This document shows, piece by piece, positions 1 to 5,348 of a DNA stretch of 5,348 nucleotides. The stretch is from Phycisphaerales bacterium (GTDB lineage: Bacteria > Planctomycetota > Phycisphaerae > Phycisphaerales > SM1A02). Each line of letters opens with the position of its first letter. Position 1 is the first letter of the stretch. Both the position numbers and the translations under genes were made by a program. The DNA lies in the NCBI GenBank assembly GCA_020427625.1, contig JAGQOI010000397.1, positions 1 through 5,348 of the forward strand, given 5' to 3'. The notes under the pieces are model-generated. The model saw only the letters and a list, made by a program, of their open reading frames with translations, ran no database searches and was not told the DNA's origin.

Positions 1-51
1 CGCCGCGGCGACTGATGCGCGACGGCCACGCGCCCCGGCCGCCGGTCGCGC

Positions 52-1125
52 CTATTCGTCGTCCGTCGCCCGCGCCGCGAGCCCGTGCAGACGCACCTCG
101 TGTGCGATGCGCGACCCGTTCACCGTACTCGCGTCGAACTCAACCCGCATGATCCCCGATCCGAGATCCGGCACGACGCGGCTCACGCCCTTGATCTGCC
201 CGAGTCCCTCCACCAGTGCGCGTCCGGACTCCGTCAACGCGCCGTCCACGATCGCGCCGTCGAGGTCGAGCTCGACCATCTTGAGTTGCTCGCCCGCCGG
301 GATCGTCGTCGGCACGAGCGCCGCGAAGGCCGCGAACAGGCGCGTCGCCGAACCCGCGACGAGCTTCTCGCCCGCCTTGAGGTACATGCCGATGAGCAGC
401 GACATGAGCGGCAGCACGAGGTACCGTTCCGGCCACCAGTACCGGAACATGAGGAACAGCACGACGTTGAAGATGACCGCCTCGCCGAGCCGGAACCACA
501 GACCCGCCCAGAAGATCGAACGGTCGAACGGCTCGCGCTCCGCCTCCGTCAACTTCGTCCACAACGAGTTCGCGAAGTAGAACAACGCGCCGAGCAGCGC
601 GACGAACGTCGACAGCACGAACAGCGCGGCGACGAACCGCGACTCCGCCGGCGTCTCGCCGAACAACACGCCCAGGCGCGTCACCGGCAGGTCGGTCGCG
701 AGATCACGCAGGACGTCCGCCGCGCCCGCGTCGAACTCGTCGCCGACGAGACGCCCGTCGTCCGACACCGTCGTGAGCCGCCCGGTGGTCCATGCGAGCG
801 ACGCGACGATGATCGTGCTCGCGACGGCGATGATGAGCATCGTCGCGCCGATGCCGACGAGACTGTGCCCGTACAGCACATCGCTCCGTCGCGGCTCCTC
901 CAGCGTGTCGGGATCGGTCAGCCCGGCGAGCGTCCCCCGCAGGCGCACCAGCGCGATGCCGATGAAGCCGACCGCGCCGAGCGACAGCGCCAGCGTGAAC
1001 GGCCAGGCCATCGGCGGCACGCCGAGCAGCAGCGGCATCATGCCGAAGCCGATCGCGACCGCCGCGGAGAACGCGCCGAGCGAGAGCAACCCGCCGAGCA
1101 CGCCGAGTCGATGCAGGTTCGACAT
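52..1125 (-). CDS. Multi-spanning membrane protein of unknown function with a C-terminal HMA-like soluble domain
   Basis: I do not recognise a named family. The 357-residue product has hydrophobic stretches at about residues 7-35, 42-60, 89-112, 164-187, 204-227, 234-249 and possibly 262-276, so roughly six or seven membrane segments. A polar, acidic loop lies at about 113-163. Residues about 280-350 form a soluble tail with an alternating strand/helix pattern and the stretch GVSRVVPDLGSGIMRVEFD. This resembles the ferredoxin-like fold of heavy-metal-associated domains, but it has no CxxC metal site. The start is the ATG at 1125-1123, preceded by AGGAG at 1141-1137 on the coding strand. It begins 2 bases after the stop of the upstream metallo-hydrolase gene, so the two are very probably co-transcribed and translationally coupled. 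The reading frame stays open far upstream, but that extension is low-complexity and overlaps the hydrolase gene, so it was excluded. The gene is well supported; the function is unknown. Confidence 0.85.
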   Translation of the reverse strand: MSNLHRLGVLGGLLSLGAFSAAVAIGFGMMPLLLGVPPMAWPFTLALSLGAVGFIGIALVRLRGTLAGLTDPDTLEEPRRSDVLYGHSLVGIGATMLIIAVASTIIVASLAWTTGRLTTVSDDGRLVGDEFDAGAADVLRDLATDLPVTRLGVLFGETPAESRFVAALFVLSTFVALLGALFYFANSLWTKLTEAEREPFDRSIFWAGLWFRLGEAVIFNVVLFLMFRYWWPERYLVLPLMSLLIGMYLKAGEKLVAGSATRLFAAFAALVPTTIPAGEQLKMVELDLDGAIVDGALTESGRALVEGLGQIKGVSRVVPDLGSGIMRVEFDASTVNGSRIAHEVRLHGLAARATDDE

Positions 1126-1127
1126 GA

Positions 1128-2300
1128 CTATGGACTCTCCTCTTCGGTGGAATGCGTCGTCACCCGGTACCGCCGATCGAGCGTCGCCCGCACGCGCACA
1201 TCGCCGTCCCACCCGGTCGCGTACACGCGCCGGCGGATGATCGCGTCCTCGAACCGGCGCACGCCCGTCGCGACGAGCGCCGTGATCGGCCGGCTGCGAT
1301 ACCCGGGAATGTGCGCCTGGAGACGCTCGATCGTCTCCCGGCGCGGATGTCCGTACGCGAACGTCGTGAACGGGCGCGATCCGCCCGTCGCCGTCCGCCC
1401 GAAGTGCCACGCGCCCATCGACAGCACGGCCGCGTGCGGCGTCATCGCCTCCATCAACGAATCCGTCGTGCCGTTGCCCGACCCGTGATGGCCGACCTGG
1501 TAGACGTCGACGTCGAGGGCCGCGGTCCCCTCGTAGTACGACACGAGCGTCTCGATCGCCGGCTCCTCGAGGTCGCCGGTGAACAGGAACGACGAGCCGC
1601 CGAAGTCGACGCGGATCACGAGACTGTGGTTGTTCATGTTCTCGAACGCGCCCCACGACCAGCCCGGATCCTCCGCCAGCGAGGCCGACAGGACGTGGAT
1701 CTCCGGATCGCAGTGCGGACACTCCAGCGGATCGATGCTCGCGTCCGTCAGACCGTCGAACGAGTCGAGCACGCTGATCTCCGCGTCGCGGATCTCGCGC
1801 AACCTGGTCGGACGTCCGGCGTCGATCTCGGCGACCAGCGCGCGCTGACCGCCGCCGCCCATGCCGTCGCGGAACCCGTTGTCGACGTAGTGTCGGATCG
1901 TGTACCGATCGGCGATCGTCGCGAGCGCGCGGGTATGGTCGATGTGATTGTGCGTGATGAACACGGCGTCGAGCGTGTCGTCGAGGTCCGGCCGATCGTC
2001 GAAGAACGCATCGAGGTACGCGATGAGACGCGCCGTCGCCGCCGCGTCCTGGCTGCCCGCGTCGATGAGAATCGCGCCGCACGGAAACTCCAGCAACGTG
2101 CAGTCCGCCTGCCCGACGTCGATGAAGTGCGCATACATCACCGCCGCCGCCGGGTCCTGGCGACCGCCCGCGGGCAGCGACACCACCGCGATCACCGCCG
2201 CCAGCGCGCACCACGCCGCGCCCGTCGCGCACGCCCGGGTCCATCGCGCGGCCGGCCGGTCGCCCGTGTTCGCCCGTCCCCTCGTGTCCACCCGTCCCAT
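1128..2300 (-). CDS. ComEC/Rec2-type metallo-beta-lactamase-fold hydrolase, exported or membrane-anchored
   Basis: The 390-residue product has an Arg-rich N-terminus, then a hydrophobic stretch (about residues 25-44) that looks like a signal peptide or signal anchor, so the catalytic domain should lie outside the cytoplasmic membrane. The domain opens with DVGQADC (61-67) and LIDAG (78-82). The metal-binding motif THNHIDHT follows (H117, H119, D121, H122), then NNHSLV (223-228), FTGD (240-243) and GHHGS (270-274). This order is that of the hydrolase domain of the competence protein ComEC and its stand-alone relatives; none of the ComEC channel segments is present. The likely activity is hydrolysis of a phosphodiester or related bond with two bound metal ions; the substrate is unknown. 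The stretch between the HxHxDH and NNxS motifs is about 100 residues and carries a CPHC motif (194-197). The start at 2300 was chosen because GGAGG (2313-2309) lies 8 bases upstream; an in-frame ATG at 2375 has no such support. It is the first gene of a tight pair with the downstream membrane protein. Confidence 0.9.
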   Translation of the reverse strand: MGRVDTRGRANTGDRPAARWTRACATGAAWCALAAVIAVVSLPAGGRQDPAAAVMYAHFIDVGQADCTLLEFPCGAILIDAGSQDAAATARLIAYLDAFFDDRPDLDDTLDAVFITHNHIDHTRALATIADRYTIRHYVDNGFRDGMGGGGQRALVAEIDAGRPTRLREIRDAEISVLDSFDGLTDASIDPLECPHCDPEIHVLSASLAEDPGWSWGAFENMNNHSLVIRVDFGGSSFLFTGDLEEPAIETLVSYYEGTAALDVDVYQVGHHGSGNGTTDSLMEAMTPHAAVLSMGAWHFGRTATGGSRPFTTFAYGHPRRETIERLQAHIPGYRSRPITALVATGVRRFEDAIIRRRVYATGWDGDVRVRATLDRRYRVTTHSTEEESP

Positions 2301-2354
2301 GGTCCATCCCTCCGGACCCGTCTCGTCGCGCCGCCGTTGCCGCGCGTTCCCTGT

Positions 2355-2360
2355 TCTATA
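2355..2360 (-). promoter_or_regulatory. Weak candidate -10 element upstream of the metallo-hydrolase gene
   Basis: The 123-base gap between the oxyR stop and the metallo-hydrolase start (2301-2423) contains TATAGA on the minus strand. This is one of the few AT-rich spots in the region and lies about 55 bases upstream of the chosen start. No good -35 element is seen at 16-18 bases; TTCCAT lies 20 bases upstream. A small hairpin with 5-bp arms CCTGC/GCAGG (2391-2395 and 2404-2408) sits between this element and oxyR, but it has no U-run in the oxyR direction. A separate promoter for the hydrolase/membrane-protein pair is therefore possible but unproven, and read-through from oxyR is the alternative. 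Confidence 0.25.
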
Positions 2361-2423
2361 CACGACCGCATGCACCGGCCATGGAACTTTCCTGCTCGAA
2401 TCGGCAGGTTTGCATACGTGCGT

Positions 2424-3320
2424 TCATCGTCGCGTCGGCGTTGCGACGCGTTCCGCGAGCAGCGCCGCGAAGCGTCGCGCGAGGCGCGGGCGCGTGCGCC
2501 CGGTCCGCCACGCGAGCGCGATCTCCCGCGTCGGGGGCGTCCGCTTGAAGCGCAGGTAGGTTCGTCCGGGATCGTCGTCGTGGGCCGCGACCATCGCGGG
2601 CACGATCGACACGCCGAGTCCGAGGCGCACGAACTCGAGCAGCGTGTCGATCTGCGTCATGCGGCACGCGACGGTCCCGGCCAGTCGCCGCGACGCACAG
2701 AAGTCGCCGATCTGGCGCCCGAGACAGTGCATCTCGTCGAGCGTGATCGCCGGCTGGGCCCGCAGGTCGGCGAGCGCGATGTCGCCGCGGGCGCTGAGCG
2801 GATGCGCGGCCGGCGCGACGACGAGCAGCGCTTCGCGCCCGACGACCTGGAGGTCGATGAGGTCGTGGTCGATCGGCGTGCTCATGATCGCGACGTCGAG
2901 TTCGTGGTCGGCGATCGCCTCGACGAGGTTCTGCGTGAGATCCTCGCGCACGATGATCTCGCACTCCGGATACTCCTCGCGCAGACGCGCGACGAGCGCC
3001 GGCACGAGGTACGGCGCCATGGTCGGAATCGCGCCGACGGCGAGTCGTCCGCGACCCTCGTCGACGTCGACCCGCAGACTGCCCTCGATCTCCCGCACCG
3101 CGCCGAGGATCGGCCGCGCGCGGGCGAGCAGGGCGCGCCCGGCGTCCGTCATCGCGACGCCCCGCCCGAGCCGGTCGAGCAGTTCGACGCCGAGTTCGCG
3201 CTCGAGCTTCATGATCTGCTGGCTCAGGGAGGGCTGGGTGATCCCGCACCGCGCCGCCGCGCGGCTGATCGTGCCCGCCTCCGCCACCGCCACGAAGTAT
3301 CGAAGTTGTCGAAGTTCCAT
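2424..3320 (-). CDS. oxyR: OxyR-type LysR-family peroxide-sensing transcriptional regulator
   Basis: The 298-residue product is a full-length LysR-type regulator. An N-terminal winged helix-turn-helix (about residues 1-60, with ISRAAARCGITQPSLSQQI at 18-36) is followed by a linker helix and a periplasmic-binding-protein-like effector domain (about 90-290). Within the effector domain, MHCLGRQIGDFC places cysteines at residues 199 and 208. These are exactly the positions and spacing of the peroxide-sensing pair that forms a disulfide in E. coli OxyR. T100, T129 and H198 also match residues around the peroxide site, while the E. coli residues R201 and D202 are G201 and R202 here. Further cysteines are at 25, 120 and 219. 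It is divergent from the catalase gene, which supports OxyR over other LysR members. The predicted role is to sense hydrogen peroxide, activate the catalase gene and probably repress its own. The Shine-Dalgarno AGGA lies 7 bases before the ATG and falls inside a perfect inverted repeat. Confidence 0.93.
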   Translation of the reverse strand: MELRQLRYFVAVAEAGTISRAAARCGITQPSLSQQIMKLERELGVELLDRLGRGVAMTDAGRALLARARPILGAVREIEGSLRVDVDEGRGRLAVGAIPTMAPYLVPALVARLREEYPECEIIVREDLTQNLVEAIADHELDVAIMSTPIDHDLIDLQVVGREALLVVAPAAHPLSARGDIALADLRAQPAITLDEMHCLGRQIGDFCASRRLAGTVACRMTQIDTLLEFVRLGLGVSIVPAMVAAHDDDPGRTYLRFKRTPPTREIALAWRTGRTRPRLARRFAALLAERVATPTRR

Positions 3321-3335
3321 AGGGCAATCCTATGG
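3317..3335. promoter_or_regulatory. Perfect dyad overlapping the oxyR start: candidate OxyR operator
   Basis: Arms CCATAGG (3317-3323) and CCTATGG (3329-3335) are perfect inverted repeats around a 5-base spacer. Inside them, ATAG (3319-3322) and CTAT (3330-3333) are separated by 7 bases, the spacing of one OxyR half-operator (ATAG-N7-CTAT). The dyad also meets the general LysR box T-N11-A (T3320, A3332). The inner consensus T and A of the E. coli motif are not matched. No second ATAG-N7-CTAT copy is found 7 bases to either side, so the adjoining subsite would have to be degenerate. The site covers the oxyR start codon and its Shine-Dalgarno, which suits autorepression, and lies upstream of the catalase promoter region, which suits activation. 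Confidence 0.65.
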
Positions 3336-3355
3336 CAAGCGGGGCGGAGTTCCCA

Positions 3356-3385
3356 TTGTCCCCGCCGGGCCCGGGCGGGTATCGT
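3356..3385 (+). promoter_or_regulatory. Candidate catalase promoter
   Basis: TTGTCC (3356-3361, 4 of 6 to TTGACA) and TATCGT (3380-3385, 4 of 6 to TATAAT) are 18 bases apart, giving an estimated transcription start near 3392 and a leader of about 80 bases. The dyad centred at 3326 would then lie at about -66, the usual position of a LysR-family recognition site. The spacer holds a GC-rich inverted repeat (CCCGCC 3361-3366, GGCGGG 3374-3379). A weak core promoter fits an activator-dependent gene, but in sequence this GC-rich a 4+4 match has limited weight. Confidence 0.35.
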
Positions 3386-3471
3386 GTCGATTCTGGATCC
3401 GTTGCTCTCGAATTCCCGCGACCGCCTCGCCGCCGCCGCGCGGCCGGTCCCGATCCGCAGGAGACCACGAC

Positions 3472-4974
3472 ATGACCACTCCCAAGCCCGGAACCTGTCC
3501 GGTCCTCACGACCGCCGACGGCGCGCCGATCGCCCGCCAGCAGGCCCTCACCGCCGGCCCGCGCGGCCCGCTGCTCATGCAGGACGTCCAGCTCCTCGAG
3601 CAGATGCAGAGCTTCAACCGCGAGCGCATCCCGGAGCGCGTCGTCCACGCCAAGGGATCCGGCGCCTACGGCACGTTCACGGTGACGAACGACGTGACGA
3701 AGTACACGAAGGCCGCGTTCCTCGGACGCGTCGGCAAGACCACCGACGTCTTCCTGCGCTTCTCCACCGTCGCCGGCGAACGCGGCGCCGCCGATGCCGA
3801 ACGCGACGTCCGCGGCTTCGCCCTCAAGTTCTACACCGAGGAAGGCAACTGGGACATGGTGGGCAACAACACCCCCGTGTTCTTCGTCCGCGATCCCTAC
3901 AAGTTCCAGATGTTCATCCACACGCAGAAGCGCGACCCCGCGACCAACCTCCGCGACATGGACATGCAGTGGGACTTCTGGTCGCTCTGCCCGGAGTCGC
4001 TCCACCAGGTCACCATCCTCTTCAGCGACCGCGGCATCCCCGCGAACTACCGCTCCATGAACGGCTACGGCAGCCACACCTACTCCCTCATCAACGACGC
4101 CGGCGAACGCGTCTGGTGCAAGTTCCACTTCAAGACGAAGCAGGGCATCGCGACCCTCACCGACGAAGCCGCCGCGGCCCTCATCGGCAGCGACCGCGAG
4201 AGCCACCAGCGTGACCTGCACGGCGCGATCGAGTCCGGCGACTTCCCGCAGTGGCGCTTCTGCATCCAGATCATGACGCAGAAGCAGGCCGACGCGTTCC
4301 GCTGGAATCCGTTCGATCTCACCAAGGTCTGGCCGCACGCGGAGTTCCCGCTCATCGAGGTCGGCACGCTCGAGCTCAACCGCAACCCGGAGAACTATCA
4401 CGCCGAGGTCGAGCAGAGTTCGTTCAGCCCGTCGGCGCTCGTGCCGGGCATCGGTCCGAGTCCCGACAAGATGCTCCAGGCCCGTCTCATGAGCTACGCC
4501 GACGCGCATCGGTATCGCGTCGGCGCGAACTACCAGCACCTGCCGGTGAACGCGCCGCGCTGCCCGTTCGCGAACTATCAGCGTGACGGCGCGATGGCGA
4601 CGGCCGCGTCGTACGGTTCGGCGCCGAACTACTGGCCGAACTCGCGCGAGGGCGCGCCGATGCCGGACGAGTCTCGTCTGGATCCCGCGTGGACGCTCGG
4701 CCAGACGGTCGTCGACCGCTTCGATTCGACGGTCGACCACGACGACTTCACGCAGGCCGGCGATCTGTACCGGATGTTCGACGACGCGCACCGCGACCGT
4801 CTCGCGACCCGTCTGGCCGGCGTGCTCGGCCAGGCCCGTCGCGAGGTGCAGGCGCGTCAACTCTGCCACTTCTTCCGCGCCGATCCCGACTACGGCCGCC
4901 GCGTCGCGGAGAAGCTCGACTTCGACCTCTCCGAGTTCCACGAGAGCGGCGCCGCCGTCGCCGCGACCCGCTGA
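3472..4974 (+). CDS. katA: Monofunctional haem catalase, small-subunit clade 3 type
   Basis: This enzyme disproportionates hydrogen peroxide to water and oxygen in the cytoplasm; no signal peptide is seen. The 500-residue length is that of small-subunit, haem b catalases. The distal histidine H59 lies in RIPERVVHAKGSGAYG. N132 and the haem-pocket phenylalanines F137 and F145 follow. The proximal ligand Y342 and R338 are in RLMSYADAH (338-346). Every landmark is shifted by exactly 16 from bovine catalase (H75, N148, R354, Y358). The NADPH-contact residues match at the same offset: S185, R187, K221 and H289 (bovine S201, R203, K237, H305). This points to clade 3 and to NADPH binding. The catalase C-terminal region occupies about 405-488. 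The start ATG has AGGAG (3459-3463) 8 bases upstream; the open frame further upstream overlaps oxyR and shows no catalase similarity. Divergent oxyR implies peroxide induction. The symbol katA is by family convention. No key residue is missing. Confidence 0.97.
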   Translation: MTTPKPGTCPVLTTADGAPIARQQALTAGPRGPLLMQDVQLLEQMQSFNRERIPERVVHAKGSGAYGTFTVTNDVTKYTKAAFLGRVGKTTDVFLRFSTVAGERGAADAERDVRGFALKFYTEEGNWDMVGNNTPVFFVRDPYKFQMFIHTQKRDPATNLRDMDMQWDFWSLCPESLHQVTILFSDRGIPANYRSMNGYGSHTYSLINDAGERVWCKFHFKTKQGIATLTDEAAAALIGSDRESHQRDLHGAIESGDFPQWRFCIQIMTQKQADAFRWNPFDLTKVWPHAEFPLIEVGTLELNRNPENYHAEVEQSSFSPSALVPGIGPSPDKMLQARLMSYADAHRYRVGANYQHLPVNAPRCPFANYQRDGAMATAASYGSAPNYWPNSREGAPMPDESRLDPAWTLGQTVVDRFDSTVDHDDFTQAGDLYRMFDDAHRDRLATRLAGVLGQARREVQARQLCHFFRADPDYGRRVAEKLDFDLSEFHESGAAVAATR

Positions 4975-5002
4975 GCGCACGCGGAACCGAACGAGTCATC
5001 CC

Positions 5003-5040
5003 CCGCCGGGGCGCCGCGAGGCGCCCCGGCGGTGTTGGTT
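5003..5040 (+). terminator. Strong GC-rich hairpin after the catalase gene
   Basis: Thirteen-base arms, CCGCCGGGGCGCC (5003-5015) and its exact complement (5020-5032), enclose the loop GCGA, a GNRA tetraloop. The hairpin begins 28 bases after the catalase stop. It is followed by TGTTGGTT, a poor U-tract, so it is either an intrinsic terminator of the weak-tail kind often seen in GC-rich genomes or a 3' stabilising stem-loop. On the opposite strand the bases after the stem are not U-rich, so it probably serves the catalase transcript. It sits between two converging genes, where a terminator is expected. Confidence 0.75.
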
Positions 5041-5070
5041 CAGGCCCTGCGCCTCATCGCCCCGCTCCGA

Positions 5071-5348
5071 TCAGTCGCCGGTGGCCGCGTGAAGGCGCGA
5101 CCGAAGTTCCACGATGAACGCGACCTCCTCCGCGAGGAGATCCGGTGCGCGTCGGCCCGCAAAGCCGAGATCGTCGATCTCGAATCCCCACGCCCGCGCG
5201 ACGAGCGTCCGGTGGTCGCCGGGCATCGTCGTGACCGTGTGTTCCCTCGACGACGCGCCGGCGCGGATCATGTCGGCCTCGGCCGGAGGCAGATAGTCGT
5301 CGCGCTCAGGAAGCAGCACGAGCGTCGGAACGGACGTCCTCGACAGCA
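5071..5348 (-). CDS. Alpha/beta-hydrolase-like protein, C-terminal fragment (5' end outside window)
   Basis: The last 91 residues of a gene that enters from the right edge are visible, ending with TGA at 5073-5071. The frame is open to the edge, and a GTG at 5319 is unlikely to be the true start because the sequence before it continues the same domain. The pattern SVPTLVLLPERDDYLP, then a stretch of about 20 residues, then TTMPGDHRTLV, matches the end of the alpha/beta-hydrolase fold. There a strand leads to the catalytic acid (an Asp in ERDD), a helix follows, and the catalytic His comes after GD. A final amphipathic helix (AEEVAFIVELRSRL) closes the domain. The nucleophile region is outside the window, so the substrate cannot be judged. 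It converges on the catalase gene and shares no promoter with it. Confidence 0.65.
   Translation of the reverse strand, partial: LSRTSVPTLVLLPERDDYLPPAEADMIRAGASSREHTVTTMPGDHRTLVARAWGFEIDDLGFAGRRAPDLLAEEVAFIVELRSRLHAATGD

Noticed and set aside
1..51. A possible gene end or hairpin left of the membrane protein gene
   Set aside because: Too short to judge: only a weak GCGAC/GTCGC pairing with mismatches and no recognisable coding pattern.
52..2307. A possible 751-residue fusion of the membrane protein with an upstream domain
   Set aside because: The upstream part is a Gly/Arg/Asp-rich shadow of the metallo-hydrolase gene. Protein-like character begins only at the ATG at 1125, which has its own Shine-Dalgarno. 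The ATG at 2307 lies almost on top of the Shine-Dalgarno that serves the start at 2300.
2301..2375. An in-frame upstream start for the metallo-hydrolase at 2375
   Set aside because: It would add 25 polar residues in front of the signal-like segment, and no ribosome binding site is seen there, whereas GGAGG is ideally placed for the ATG at 2300.
2391..2408. CCTGC/GCAGG hairpin as a terminator for oxyR
   Set aside because: It has only 5 base pairs with an 8-base loop, and no U-run follows it in the oxyR direction.
3293..3315. Three copies of CGAAGT at 8- and 9-base spacing, like operator iterons
   Set aside because: They fall inside the first codons of oxyR and encode the common LysR N-terminus ELRQLRYF, so coding explains them.
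3361..3379. GC-rich inverted repeat CCCGCC/GGCGGG in the catalase promoter region
   Set aside because: Short and made only of G and C in a very GC-rich region, so chance is a sufficient explanation; noted only within the promoter entry.
1152..4214. A plus-strand open frame of about 1020 codons running across the hydrolase, oxyR and part of the catalase gene
   Set aside because: Its translation is dominated by Arg and other charged residues with no recognisable domain, and it is antisense to two well-supported genes. Long spurious open frames are expected where third codon positions are nearly all G or C.
2356..4980. A minus-strand open frame of about 874 codons antisense to the catalase gene and overlapping oxyR in another frame
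   Set aside because: The same GC-skewed shadow effect: the catalase on the other strand is unambiguous and the antisense product has no domain-like pattern.

Overview
The window is very GC-rich (by eye about two thirds G+C) and densely coding. Four complete genes and one gene cut by the right edge can be supported. No RNA genes, CRISPR arrays, insertion sequences or other mobile-element traces are visible. The content suggests a free-living aerobic bacterium. The lineage cannot be fixed from the sequence; a high-GC Gram-negative, perhaps of the Planctomycetota type, is only a guess from the general character of the two unfamiliar genes.

Layout. Bases 1-51 hold nothing I can recognise. On the minus strand, reading right to left, come an OxyR-type LysR-family regulator (3320 to 2424), a secreted or membrane-anchored metallo-beta-lactamase-fold protein of the ComEC-hydrolase type (2300 to 1128), and a multi-spanning membrane protein of unknown function with a small soluble C-terminal domain (1125 to 52). 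The last two are only 2 bases apart and look translationally coupled. Diverging from oxyR on the plus strand is a complete small-subunit haem catalase (3472 to 4974), followed by a strong GC-rich hairpin (5003-5032). Past the hairpin, converging on it, is the 3' end of an alpha/beta-hydrolase-like gene (5348 to 5071, 5' end outside the window).

How it works together. oxyR and the catalase gene form a classic divergent peroxide-response pair. The regulator keeps the two redox cysteines at exactly the positions known in E. coli OxyR (199 and 208). The 151-bp region between the genes carries a perfect 7-bp dyad (3317-3335) containing ATAG-N7-CTAT, the arrangement of an OxyR/LysR half-site. The dyad overlaps the oxyR start codon and sits about 66 bp upstream of a plausible catalase transcription start, the usual place for a LysR-family recognition site. 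In the oxyR mRNA the same dyad would form a hairpin covering both ribosome binding site and AUG. The metallo-hydrolase/membrane-protein pair downstream of oxyR is the least understood part of the window. It may be an independent operon or may receive read-through from oxyR; the sequence does not settle this.
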